A stretch of 64,000 bases of DNA from Schistosoma mansoni. Lineage: Eukaryota; Platyhelminthes; Trematoda; Strigeidida; Schistosomatidae. Shown piece by piece: positions 24,701 to 43,262 of the stretch. The stretch is from positions 868,001 to 932,000 of the forward strand of contig NW_017386010.1 of assembly GCF_000237925.1 (NCBI RefSeq). The letters are read 5' to 3'. The position numbers were made by a program, and so were the translations under genes. Positions within the stretch are counted from its first letter, which is position 1. Every line of letters starts with the position of its first letter. The notes under the pieces are model-generated. The model saw only the letters and a list, made by a program, of their open reading frames with translations, did no database searches and was not told where the DNA came from.

Positions 24701-27700
24701 CTCGACCACTGTATCATTCCTTACATGAAACTGAGAAATATGATTTACATTATTATCAAACATCATGTTGTTTGATTAAGCCCCCAAATGCCCTGGAACG
24801 GCCGAGAGGGGGGAGAGTCAGCTCTCCCTCTCCAAATGCTCTCACATGGCCACGCGTATACATCCTCTGTTAGGGAAGTCTTATTCACTGCCTTCTCGCA
24901 CCACGGGTGTTGTTCACGAAATTGAGAGGACGAAAAGCAAATGTCCGACGCTTTAACCGGGTTGGTGGACACGGAAAGTCCACCTAGGGGAGTTGGAAAA
25001 CCCTGATTCCAAACCAATGGTGCACATGGGCTGGCTCCAGTATCCTGAGAGAACAAATGGCATATGAATCAATCGTTGGTCATCGGCTACCATGGGACTG
25101 CACCTCCTCACGATGCTTTATTGTCTTTTGGATCAGATCTGTTGGTCAAAGGCTCCGGGTGTGGTCCCCTAGGAAAACCACTTGCTTCGGTTTGGGCACC
25201 TGAGCAGTATCACAGCCCTCACACAAATGAAATTAGATTTGTGTGGCGCATATGTATCTGGTGCCCCTTTTTAACAATATTTATGTGTTCAAATAAATAA
25301 AATAAATTGATTAAACATTTTCAGATGTCATAGGTTATGTGAAAAGAAATTTAGTTGATACAGGTAAGTTCAAGATTGTATCTATGTTGAAATCAATCAT
25401 CTTCAAGTTATTTAGCATGCACTTCATTACTTTCTGTATAGTAACATACTCTAAAGAATTTGATGAATATTTAATTTTAACCAATCTTATTAGGTTCAAT
25501 ACTGAAAGAAAACTACACTGAACTTATAGATTGTTTTCAAGAACAAATTAAACAGTATCAAAGTAAGAGATACATTTCTTTGAAGTATGATGATACCCCA
25601 TCGCTACATTGACATGTCTCCTGTCTACTGATCCCATTGAACAAAACTTACTTTGTTATATAGCGAGGTTATCTTGTTATTTTTTTGATTGTAATGAAAG
25701 TTACCGAAGAAGCATTGTTAATCATGTTGGTAGAAAAGAATAGGAATTTCCACATTCCGCCTATTGGTAGAATATGTATACATATTTTAACTATTTCAAT
25801 TAGAACCTACTTACTTAATTAAGCCTGTTACTCCGTGGTGAAGCATAGATAACCCACCAGTATTCTCCATCAAACTATGTCCTCGACAATCCTTTCACTT
25901 CTTATTCATTCTCTTCATGTCTGCTTCCAATTCTCATCACAATTTATTCTTTGGCCTTCCTCCTTCCCGTTTCCCTTCAACATTACAAATTAGAGTTTGT
26001 TTCGTGATGCAGTTTGACGATTTACCCAATCTGTGTCCTATCCACTTCCAACGTCTTTTCTTAATTTCCTCTTAAGTATGAAGTTCGTTTGTTCTCTCCC
26101 ACAGTAGGCTATTGCTAATGGTATTCGACTAACAGACATTCAGTATCTTACATAGACAATTGTTTATAAATACTTGTATCTGTTCGATGATAATTGTGGT
26201 AGTTCTCGAATTATCAGTCTCGTTCAGTAGAACTGTCTTGACATTCGTATGTTTATGGAAACATGTAGGGTGGAAACGTTTTCTAGCAAAAAAAATATTT
26301 GTCAATAACAAGTTTTAAAATCAGCTGAGAATGCTTGGATTAACTTGTTTTCACTATAATCTGACAACATTGATAGTTATACTGAAAACAATGTGAGATT
26401 ACCGAGGATGACTTTGTTTTGTTATGGAGTCATCAATTTTCAACTTTTCACAGAAGAAAGAATTATGTGATATTAGAGGGGGTTTTGTGGAGATTTTATA
26501 GTTTTATATGGTTGAAATCATGAGTTAGTTGAAGCTAGACCATTATGGAAAACCTGGAAGGTCCTTGGTTCGAATCTCGCGAAGCGGGATCGTGGATGCA
26601 CACTGCTGAGGAGTCCCATAATAGGACAAAACGGCCATCCAGTGCTTCCAGGTTTCCCACGGTGGTCTAGCTTCAATTGACTCATGATTTCAACCATATA
26701 AAATTATGTGAAAGTTAGTTTATTTGTTGTCATATTGAGCCATAGTGTTAAAAATGGAAGCGTTTGTATGTGTGATTACACTGGGACGTAGATAGACATA
26801 TGAATAATTTTATGTACACATATATGAATGAAAACACTCAATGGTATATTTTTTTCAATTATAATAGAAGAAAATGTTCCTTGGGGCTGACATCAGTTCT
26901 ATCCATCGACTATTCGTTTCAATTTTCTTTTCCTTTTTTTATGCATTTAATCAGAAGAAAGAGACAGTCGTGTTGATTTCGCATGTTACAATGATTTGCC
27001 ATTAGAACTTTATCAAAGTAATACCCTTTTATAAAATTTATGTTTCATCTTACAGTACAATAGAGGTCAATTTGTGATCTCTTTTGTAATAGCTTTAAAA
27101 GTCAATAGACTAAGTGTCTTTTTGTCCACGCTCAGTGACCATATATCAGAATGAATATCGGTTTCCTCCATTTTCTGGATGGGCTTATTTGATGATAGGT
27201 TGATGAACAGTAGTTCTTGAATGTAATCTTCCAGATTATTATCTTCATACCATGAAATGAATCATTTATGTGATTGTAGCATCAGCAAAACATTTTTTCA
27301 GTTATTAGGTATTTCATTCTTTTGAATAATTTCGAAATTCTAGTGGTTGAATTCGTGAGTCGATGTAAGGTAGACCAATCATAAATGCAACTATTAAAAT
27401 TAATACAATCTCCATAAAATTCATTCTGATCATAATCATTATGTACTCACTAGTGACTGGCTTCAAGATGATTTCTTGGAGTTCTAATTAGAAGCCGTCA
27501 CCAGTAGTGTCCAATCCATGTCGTGCAGAGACAGGTATCTACTTCAGATAATGGATGAGTAGTTGCGCAACCATTCATGGATCGATGGAAGTTAAACATT
27601 AACACCGTCGGACAGTTTCAGTAGTCTAGAGGTTCAGCGTTCGTGCGCGAAACAGACAGTCCTAGGTTGAAGTCCCTTTGGTGCGAGACCTTGGTTGCAC

Positions 27701-30700
27701 ACTGCTGAAGAGTCCTATACTAGGACGAGGTTGTCGTCTAGTACTTTCGGGTTTTCAATGATGATCTAGCTTACATCGACTCATGAATTCAAGTATTAAA
27801 TTTGCTACAATCTCCACAAACCCCATTCAGATCATAATTTAAAAATTCACTACAAACATATAAATTATCAGTAACACTATATATTTATTCAGTTCAAGTT
27901 ATGCAAACAGTTTTCATAAGAAGGGGTTTTGTGGAGATTTAGTATTTTTCATAGTTGAAAGCGTGAGTCAATTGAAGCTAGACCACCATGGGAAACCTTG
28001 AAGCACTGGACGGCCGTTTCGTCTTACTATGGGACTCCTCAGCAGTGCTCATCCACGATCCCGCACTCGCGAGATTCGAACCCAGGACCTACCAGTCTCG
28101 AGCCAGAGCCCACAACCGATAGAACACTGAGCCGGCTGGAATCCAACGGTGTTAATGTCTAACTTCAACTGATCCACAAAGTTGAGCAACCGATCATAAG
28201 GTTAATCTACAAAGTTTGCTTTTATATTAATTATCATAATACGTCAACATTTTATTCCACTACAAATGCAACATAATAATCCGTCACTTTTCAAACTCCG
28301 TATTTTTGTTAAAGGCATTATCCTTCTCGATGGAACACTAGTTGATTTGTATAAGCGTAAAGCAGAATTCAGTAAATCTTTATGTAAGTACATTGTATTG
28401 ATATATTTGTATTTGAGTGAATGGTGAAGAGCTTTTCAATACATTTCATAAACTGACTTATATAAGAAAGGGCTCTCAAAAATTTCTTTTCATTAAAGGT
28501 AGCACAAATGATTATCTTAAGATTAGATGGTATTGTCTAAATTGGAAAATTTGGAGATTAAACAGTTTTCATGATTGTAAGCAAAGATGGATGGTGACTA
28601 GCAGTGGAATCCAGGACGCGCGACACTTCGTTCTATTTGGGACTCGTCAGATGCATCTCACAGTTGATGTTCACTCTGGGAGTCCAACCCAGTACTTTTC
28701 GCTTCAAACGCCATCGCGTTATCTACTCAGCTACTGAGTCCTGATAGCCACTTGCTTGTGCAATGGGATGAAGTTTAAATTCTCTTAGTATTGTTTGTTT
28801 GAATCTTCTCATGATTACTTCGAAAAAATTTGTCACTTTTCACTTGATGATTCAGTCCCCCATAGGTTACAAATATTTCAAACAGTTTTTTTAATACAAG
28901 TATTGTAGTATTCTAATATATATATGATATACGGTTAGCCTAACATTTTATCCCATAACATGTACATTATCTGCGTTCAAACACATGCAAATATTTACAA
29001 ATGATCACCAATGTTTTCATACACATTGTACAAATTATCAGTTATCAAAACTTAAAAAGGTAAATAGATAACACACTGTCATTTTTGTCTCAGCAACAAA
29101 ATCAACAATAAGATTCGGAGTGTTCAGTTGACGAGTTCTAAGTCGACGAAATGGATATCATAAATTGCATTGCTAAGATTAAATCAACTAATTAAGTTTG
29201 TTAAAGTGCACAAGTTAAGTGAATTCTGATTTTCATTAAAAAATACAATATTTCCTACATTCACTTGAATCACACTTAATTTGATTTTTATTACCATTAT
29301 TATTATTATATATAGTTGAAGTCACGAGTCAATTGAAGCTAGACCACTATGGAAAACCTGGAAGCACTGGACGGTCGTTTCGTCCTATTGTGGGACTCCT
29401 CAGCAGTGTGCATCCACGATCCCGCCTCACGAGATTCGAACCCAGGAGATTAAACATCATTGTTATTATTAGCTTCTGTTCAATATTGTATTTTTGGTAC
29501 AGTATGAAATTCTCAGCACAATGCATTTCAACAAGATTCCGTTTTTTGTTTACTTCTTGGTCGATTCTGACGATAACATATTGAGTGATCGCCAGATAGA
29601 AGTTAGCAGTCTAGTCAATATACATCTAAGCAATGTACACTCTTTTCCCAGCATACATATTGCCAGAAACCACGATGCTTCTGATTGAACCTTCTGTAAC
29701 TTGTATAACAAAAAGTTGTACACTTTTCAGAAACTTGAGTAGGTTATGCAATTAATGGACATAATGATGTATCAAAACAAGTAAAATCAGATAACTTGTT
29801 GAAGGATCTAGATAGAAGGAACAGACAGCCCAGATATTAAGGCAAGCCGCCAATTTATTACAATCAAGGTTAAAATTATTAAATTCGATTTTTTCCATAT
29901 TTCAGTTTACAGAAGATTCAATTTGGATGTTGCTAGAAAATTAAAACGTTAGTTATATAACATAAAATTGAAATCATCTTTTCTATTCGATTCGTTGAAT
30001 ATTTATTAAGTCAGATAAAATTACGCAATGAATTCAATCAGTGAATGGGTAGAGTCAAAATTATTCAAGCTTTCTTTATACTGTAGAATTTAAAAGTTTA
30101 AGTTATCATTAGGAATGGAATCTTAACTATTCTATGAATCAAGCCATCACTATTTGTAAGCACAGATGATTGATGATGGTTAACAGTAGAAAAAATGGCG
30201 CACTTCTCGTCATATTCTGGGACTCGTGAACTGGATGTATCTGCATCCCAGAGTTGATGTTTACTCCGGGACTAGAATCCAATACCGTTCACTTCAAATG
30301 CAATTGTGTTATCTACTTAGCTACTAATAAGTCCAGATAGCCACTAACGTGTGCAATGGGGCAAAGTTCGATTCATTTTGGCATTATAATGCTTGTGATT
30401 TCAGACAATATCTGTTGGGATGATCCTGAAAATTTTTCGCAATAGACATGACAGGCTCAGGAAACAATAAGAAGCATTTTATCCAATCAGCGTTTGACTA
30501 GAAGTTTTGCTAGAAATATCACGAAAATGAAAAGTCACATGTAGAGATTCTGATTAATACACTGCTACTATGTTTAGTAGTATTCTGGAATTTTCAGGAA
30601 AACCCAAGGACTTCTAAAATACTATAAAAACCCTATATTTTCTGTACATAAACGAGCCTTGGAGTAAAGTGCTTCCCACATATTTTGTGCCTTTTCTCTC

Positions 30701-31478
30701 GTCTTCAAGTCGCTGTGTAGTTCTAGCTTGGGGGTTATGTGACTAGCTTAGGATCTGAGTATAGCGTTCAATCAGCAAGACTTATCAATATCAAGGCATT
30801 CCACATAGGACGTACATATGCTAATAAGAGATCGATCCATTACAGTGTTAAACATAAATGAGAAAATTTAAACAAACAATGTGAAAATCAATTATCACCA
30901 TTTATATTCACAATTAAACTTGAACAAATTGCCTAATAGGTTATACACTAAGAGAATAGAAAAGATAAACTCTTAGAAATACTAAAACTATGTAGGAGTT
31001 TGTACTCTTTACTACTTAATATCTATTCCATTTAATGAGTATGAAATTCTTTATTTAAAATTAAGTATTATCATCATTCATCTTTTAATTTAGAACAAAT
31101 GTCAAAAGAAGAAAGAAAAACTGGTCAGTAACTAACAAGAAATAAGCATGAATAGTTTTCAGCAGTTTAAAATTGAGACAATTAAAACAACAACAACAAA
31201 ATAACAGTACTGATAGTAATTGACAAATTTGTAATAGCGTATATTCAAAGTTCAATTCTTTTGTAATCTTAAAACTGCTTTACAAATTCTTCTATGATTC
31301 ATTGTGTTTAAACTCTTTGCTAATTAGTTATAAATATTTATCTCATTGGAATTCATCAATCAGTCATGATCTATCTTAATATTTATTTTCAATAGAATTT
31401 TGAACATTGTTTAAGTTAATTTCTATATTTTAATTAGCTCCCTTTATAAATACATCACCATCCGTTACTATTGATTGA
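18751..31478 (+). CDS. Micro-exon-gene-like predicted secreted protein (157 aa, 9 exons)
   Basis: Exons: 18751-18808, 22250-22312, 25325-25363, 25494-25562, 26955-27017, 28315-28383, 29906-29947, 31094-31123, 31438-31478. Exon 1 (58 nt) encodes [19 protein letters not shown], a good signal peptide with hydrophobic core [10 protein letters not shown]. Exons 2-8 are 63, 39, 69, 63, 69, 42 and 30 nt, all multiples of three, and every junction is phase 1, so any subset can be skipped without a frameshift. All introns are GT-AG; the donors after exons 7 (gttagt) and 8 (gtcagt) are the weakest. The joined frame has no stop until TGA at 31476. The mature chain is charged and partly helical-looking ([18 protein letters not shown]), with few cysteines. 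This layout is the definition of schistosome MEGs, which make variant secreted proteins of oesophageal glands and larval stages. I cannot match it to a numbered MEG. Function and host role are unknown. A TATA box lies at 18697. Confidence 0.75.
19977..20333 (+). mobile_element. Sm-alpha-like hammerhead SINE, most complete copy
   Basis: Order: head; tRNA-like pol III A box TGGCCGAGTGG at 20036-20046; B box gttcgagtcc at 20081-20090; hammerhead region 20122-20173; then a tail ending in a CAAA-rich stretch. The same 19 bases, aatactaagtaaattttaa, lie at both ends (19977-19995 and 20315-20333), giving a 338 bp repeat unit. The ribozyme keeps CTGACGA, stem I and stem II, but GAAAC after stem II is replaced by ATGGTGAC, so it should not cleave. 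Sense to the MEG-like gene. Confidence 0.8.
20640..20840 (-). mobile_element. Sm-alpha-like SINE, ribozyme core deleted
   Basis: tRNA-like part is recognisable, but the bases between stem I arms (core and stem II) are mostly lost at about 20697-20710. Confidence 0.7.
21310..21600 (-). mobile_element. Sm-alpha-like SINE with inverted tail
   Basis: Body (21310-21510) is on the minus strand, but the tail (about 21512-21600) runs in + orientation. The ribozyme has the same defect as the 20 kb copy: GTGGTGAC where GAAAC is expected. Confidence 0.75.
22480..22950 (-). mobile_element. RTE-like 3' end fragments
   Basis: Begins ttacttacttacgcctgtcaccc, the reverse complement of the RTE tail, and resumes at 22840-22930 with the coding end (reverse complement of GGLCSxxR region). 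A middle part is unrelated or badly decayed. Confidence 0.55.
22990..23440 (+). repeat. Repeat B, diverged copy
   Basis: Starts about 60 bp into the unit and lacks the AAATA tail; more diverged than its neighbours. Confidence 0.7.
23690..23830 (-). mobile_element. SINE-2 fragment, hammerhead with damaged stem I
   Basis: On the minus strand CTGAGGA, a perfect 4 bp stem II (GTCC/GGAC) and GAAAC are all intact (about 23751-23800), but an insertion breaks the pairing of stem I. It is antisense to the MEG-like gene. Confidence 0.65.
24780..25310 (+). repeat. Repeat B, full-length copy
   Basis: Lies 15 nt upstream of MEG exon 3; its AAATA tail runs almost to the polypyrimidine tract of that exon. 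Confidence 0.8.
25805..26300 (-). mobile_element. RTE-like ORF2 C-terminal fragment
   Basis: The reverse complement carries [14 protein letters not shown] and WKWIGHT-like sequence with stops; same region as 10805-11385. Confidence 0.65.
26500..26706 (+). mobile_element. Fold-back SINE-2 with near-intact hammerhead in the loop
   Basis: 61 bp inverted arms, 26500-26560 and 26645-26705, flank a B box (ggttcgaatctcg) and a hammerhead at 26601-26644. CTGAGGA and stem II are intact; GAAA has become AAAA, which should abolish cleavage. Sense to the MEG-like gene. Confidence 0.7.
27390..27840 (+). mobile_element. SINE-2, long copy
   Basis: Carries the 5' half (gtactcactagtgactgg onward), tRNA-like boxes, and a hammerhead relic at 27699-27745 in which GAAAC reads GAGGT. 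A related stretch (acaatctccata..., then gatcataat) is found at both ends, about 400 bp apart. Confidence 0.65.
27920..28215 (-). mobile_element. SINE-2 with intact hammerhead core
   Basis: tRNA-like B box (reverse complement of gattcgaaccc) near 28073-28084; hammerhead 28003-28048. Opposite orientation to its neighbour at 27390-27840. Confidence 0.75.
28003..28048 (-). ncRNA. Hammerhead ribozyme, core intact (SINE-2)
   Basis: 46 nt, read on the minus strand: stem I GCACTG/CAGTGC; CTGAGGA (fits CUGANGA); stem II closed by GTC/GAC with a nine-base loop; GAAA; a very short stem III in the palindrome ACGGCCGT; cleavage expected after GTC. Type I layout, as in Sm-alpha ribozymes. Antisense within MEG intron 5. 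Confidence 0.75.
28575..28810 (-). mobile_element. Sm-alpha-like SINE
   Basis: On the minus strand the tail words (CAAACAAACAATACTAAG) come directly before the head (cattgcacaagcaag), so the copy spans a tail-to-head junction. The ribozyme is damaged (GAAGT for GAAAC, stem I shortened). Confidence 0.7.
29310..29450 (-). mobile_element. SINE-2 fragment with intact hammerhead
   Basis: Covers the tail, hammerhead and B box; the tRNA-like A box and the 5' half are missing. Confidence 0.7.
29365..29408 (-). ncRNA. Hammerhead ribozyme, core intact (SINE-2)
   Basis: 44 nt on the minus strand: stem I CACTG/CAGTG; CTGAGGA; stem II GTCC/GGAC with seven-base loop cacaata; GAAA; short stem III ACG..CGT; GTC cleavage site. 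The cleanest hammerhead in the window. Antisense within MEG intron 6. Confidence 0.8.
30155..30370 (-). mobile_element. Sm-alpha-like SINE, ribozyme decayed
   Basis: tRNA-like part and partial ribozyme strand present; stem I and cleavage site are mutated. An unattached tail piece follows at about 30780-30890 on the + strand. Confidence 0.6.
30405..30445 (+). other. Possible alternative MEG exon
   Basis: Acceptor gtgatttcag precedes a frame that, joined in phase 1 to exon 7 (29947), reads [13 protein letters not shown] and a TAG stop. It could be an alternative last exon, or a 9 nt micro-exon (30405-30413) if the weak donor gttggg is used. It lies next to a SINE. Tentative. Confidence 0.35.
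30590..30775 (-). mobile_element. LTR-like repeat E fragment
   Basis: Reverse complement matches 49420-49560 (cttgaagac.agagaaaaggc, gggaagcactttact). Lies in the MEG-like gene's intron 7. Confidence 0.5.
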
Positions 31479-31544
31479 TGATATTTTTCAACACCCTATT
31501 CTTGAGTGTCATTATTATTACCATCATTAGTATTTGAACCCCTA

Positions 31545-32060
31545 AGCAATGTTACAAGGGGGTACCAAATACATATGCTCCACACAATAATAATGAGGCC
31601 AGAAGCAGTGATCATTGATTTGTGTGAAGGCTGTAATGCTGCCCTCGGTGCCCTAACCGAAACAGGTCGCTTTCTTAGGGGGGGACACTACGAACATTTG
31701 ACCTACAGGTCTAGTCCAGAAGGTAGTAGAGCAACGTCAGTATATGCAGTCCCATGGTAGCCGGTGACCAACAATAGGTTCATACGCGATTTATTCCCTC
31801 CCCGTCCTTGAGCCTAAGTAAACCATTGTTTTGGAATGTGTTTCACGACTCCCCTAGTTGAACTCTCCGTGTCCACCAACTCGGTTAGAACTCTGGATAT
31901 TCCCTTTCCGCCCTCTCAATTTCGTAAACAACATCCCTGCAACTAGGGGGCAGTGAGTAGGACTATCCTGACAATGGTTGTATGCACGTGGGCATTGAGA
32001 GCATTCGAAGAGGGAGAGCTGACTCACCCCACCCTCATCTGTACCAGGATACTTGGGGGC
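31545..32060 (-). repeat. Repeat B, inverted full-length copy
   Basis: One of only two minus-oriented copies; it starts about 65 nt after the MEG stop codon. Confidence 0.7.
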
Positions 32061-32374
32061 ACGTAACCAAAGTGAGCAAAAGAAACTGATACTTTTAGTC
32101 ATATTTTAATATTTCTCATTTTCTTTGAATCCTAACTATAGATACTAACCCAGAACAACCATTACTTAATTTATGAGACAGTTGTAATTTTATCAATGCA
32201 ACGTGTTTTTGCAAAATCCTGGAGGCTTGTTTGGAGGATGAAATTAGTCTATCGACTGAGTAATCTATGTTGAGTTCGTTCACTGAAAGTACGGAGTATG
32301 TGTGGTTTACCCCTGAAGTAATTTGCTGCATTAGGTTAGTTGTCGGCGGGCTCGCCACTTTCATGGCCCATGAT

Positions 32375-34100
32375 CTGACTCCAATTACATCGTATAATTG
32401 ATCTCTATTGAAAAATACATGTCACCAACCCTCGTACATAATCGACTTAAATCTCGTTGTTGAATAACGGATGGATGGACTTCGGGATACGCACATTTTG
32501 TACAGTCGTTGACAGGAAAGTGAAACAAAATGCAACGATGAGCAATGGAGTAGGCGAGAGAGCTAACTCGATTTAATTAAGCGTGAATCAATACTTATAG
32601 TCAGACCAAAAATAAGTTACAGACATGTGATGAATAGGGTGAACAACACGCATACACACAATCATATAACAACAGTCAATATTGATAAGCGAATAACTGA
32701 AAAGGTCAAAATGTACCTTGAGAAGAATGAATAGATTAATCTCTCCAGAGGCTAGAATAACCTATGTGGGCTTGATATAGTACCAGCCCTTACTTTATGT
32801 CTTTATACAAATAGATCATCTCCATAGACTTCCATGTTATTAGGATTACGAAGTAATAACGCCATCATGTTTCCGGAAGTAAACGGCAAGCCGAAGTGAC
32901 ACTAGTCTAAACTTGTAATGTCTCTGTCCGAAACTAGTCGCTGTCTTGTAAATGTTGCTTACTTTTATTGGTAATGTCTTGATGGGAGACTAATACTGTA
33001 AACATGTTGAGTTGCTGATGGCAGTCTAACGTTTCTACCATTGACGGCATTGTGGTTGTTTTCAGTTCAGCCATGTTGTTTAGCTTTCGGAAGTCAGCTC
33101 ATAATCTATGTTTTCCATTAAAATTCTTTACTAAGAGGATGAGTGAATTGTTTGGACTATCTTGTTAAGCAACCATTCTGTCTCTTTACATTTCTTTCAC
33201 CCGAACATCCTCTTCCCTTCCTAGACGAAATGGGATTCGACGCGTATAGTATGTTGTCTTTCAGTGACCCCTTATGGGGGTCTTGTGTGTCACTTCATTA
33301 CAAAACTCATAGGCTTCCTCGTCTTCGGTAAATGGATTTCCATACTTTATCACGATTATTTCAGCATCTGATACCTTGTTTTCGCTTATGGTCGGTTTTG
33401 TACATCCGTCATTCCACTGTTTTCGTGTATGATGAATTGTCCACGCTCATTGACCACCGTTCTGTTCTTCATATCAATCACTGCCTAAGGTTCTCTGAGA
33501 AAATCTACTCCGTTTGTTTACAATGTAGCGATGTTGTGTTCCAGACCCATTAATTTCGACGGGGAATTCCCCCACCCCTAGACTTTTAAGCTTAAGTTCA
33601 CTCGAGGACTCGAGATGCTGATAACTGATTCTTCGAATCTTTGTCCAATGCAGTAAAGTACACCGTAGCGAGTGAGGTAATAGAGATGTTAATACACGGG
33701 GATCTCCTTTTGCTGCAAGATGCATGGCTCTAAACAGCTTTAATTCCTCACGGTAGGTGGTTCAGTGAGTCGTTGACGTTGATACTGACCTGATTAGCTT
33801 TGCTGGATATGCCTTGGCTGAAGGTGCTTGGTCACACATCCTTATCAGATCACTATTGGGTAAGCTGTTCTACGCAGCCCTCATAACATCTAGTTAGCTT
33901 AGTTCACGGGCTTCTCGACGTACTTACTATCTTCTAGCTCACCCATAACAACCTCTGGTTTGATCGTGTTTGGAACCCTCGATTATAGAGGTTTACAGAC
34001 CTGAGCATTGTCAATCCTTGGGTATCCGTTACTTCGTTAGACGAATTACTGGATCTGTAAAATAAGAAGGACGCGCTGAACATAGCCAGCTTCTTATCAT
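32375..34100 (-). mobile_element. Ty3/gypsy retrotransposon, internally deleted
   Basis: Reading the minus strand: a coding stretch with LKSLGVGEFPVEINGSGTQ (possible protease or gag-pol region, 33474-33725), then the start of RT near 33240-33000 (NSLILLV, GKHRL, ADFRKLNNMAELKTTTMPS), then directly the LTR-like block shared with 13745-14150. The rest of RT, RNase H and integrase are missing. Several stops. Confidence 0.65.
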
Positions 34101-34257
34101 GTTGTGCTTCTGAGATTTCACCATGAAAGCATAAACAGTTCGTTTATTTTATGCTAACTCACTGTGAAGATATTGAATATTGTGTGGAGAATTTACACTT
34201 CGTAGTATTGTAGAGCGCGTATTACGAAGACGTTTCGTTTATGGTCTGGCAATCAAG

Positions 34258-42156
<7,899 letters not shown>

Positions 42157-42550
42157 TTGATTAGTTGATTTTTAACCCTATTATCCTGGATTGTGAATAT
42201 TCCTACTATGAAAGTTGCATTATTTATTGGTTGAAGTAAACTCGGATATTGTCGTCAGCTTTTACATTCCTATTTATTTTCTGCCCTAACCATTATCATT
42301 TATAATTTTCATTACTTCTAATGGTGACATTATTCAGTCATCACAAATTACTTACTCATGATCATTATGATTTTTGATTTTGTTTCAATGTTCATTCCAT
42401 TTACAAAGCTCCCGCATGATAGTTTTCTATTACACTGTATTTTCTTTGTTCTTTGATGTTCAACCACTTCACTTCACTTCTGATGGTTCCTTTACCCATT
42501 ACTACATACATTAAATCTTTCCAGTGTTTTGCAATTTTTGAAATAAACTA
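42157..42550 (+). other. V-ATPase B 3' flank with polyadenylation signal
   Basis: AT-rich; AATAAA at 42542-42547 is the first canonical signal after the stop codon. An (AAT)n run follows at 42680-42702. Confidence 0.5.
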
Positions 42551-42739
42551 TAAGCATAATATAAACATACTAGTGGTTAAGGTTTCATTTCAATATAAAG
42601 CTATAGGCTTCTGTTTTTTTCTTCTTTCATTTGATTTTGTGTGCAGAACTTCTAATTATTACCAATATTGAACAATTATAATAATAATAATAATAATAAT
42701 ATTTGTTCTCTATCAGTAATATTGTTGTGAATGAGAGCC

Positions 42740-43262
42740 CCCAAATGCCCTGGTACGGCCGAGAGTGGGGAGAGTCCGCTCTCCCTCTCGAAATGCTCTC
42801 ACATGGCCAGCGAATATATAGCCTCTTCCAAGGAAGTCCTACTCACTGCCTTCTCGTGGCGGGGGGTTTACGAAATTGAGAGGACGAAAAGCGAATGTCC
42901 GGCGCTTTAACCGGGTTGGTGGACAAGGCGAGTCCACCTAAGAGAGTTGGAAAACCCTGATTCCAAACCAATAGTGCACATAGGCTGGCTCCAGTATCCT
43001 GAAGGAACAAATGGCGTACGAATCAGTCGTTGATGACCGGCTACCATGGGACTGCATCTCCTCACGATGTTCCACTGCCTTGTGGATCAGATCTTTCGGT
43101 CAAAGGCTCCAGGTGTGGTCCCCTAAGAAAACCACCAGCTTCGTTTTGGGCACCTGGGTTATATCACAGCCCTCAAGCAAATCGAATGAAATTTGTGTGT
43201 CGCATATGTATCTGGTGCTTCCTTGTACCAATATTTACGTGTTTAAATAAATAATAAATAAT
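42740..43262 (+). repeat. Repeat B, full-length copy
   Basis: Complete with AAATA tail and followed at once by a minus-strand repeat C copy. Confidence 0.8.

Noticed and set aside
25707-25735. Additional MEG micro-exon
   Set aside because: Good acceptor and a sensible frame ([10 protein letters not shown]), but no donor gives a length divisible by three with an acceptable site.
34180-34257. Longer N-terminus for V-ATPase B
   Set aside because: The upstream in-frame stretch has no ATG (it opens with TTG after a stop) and does not resemble the family N-terminus.
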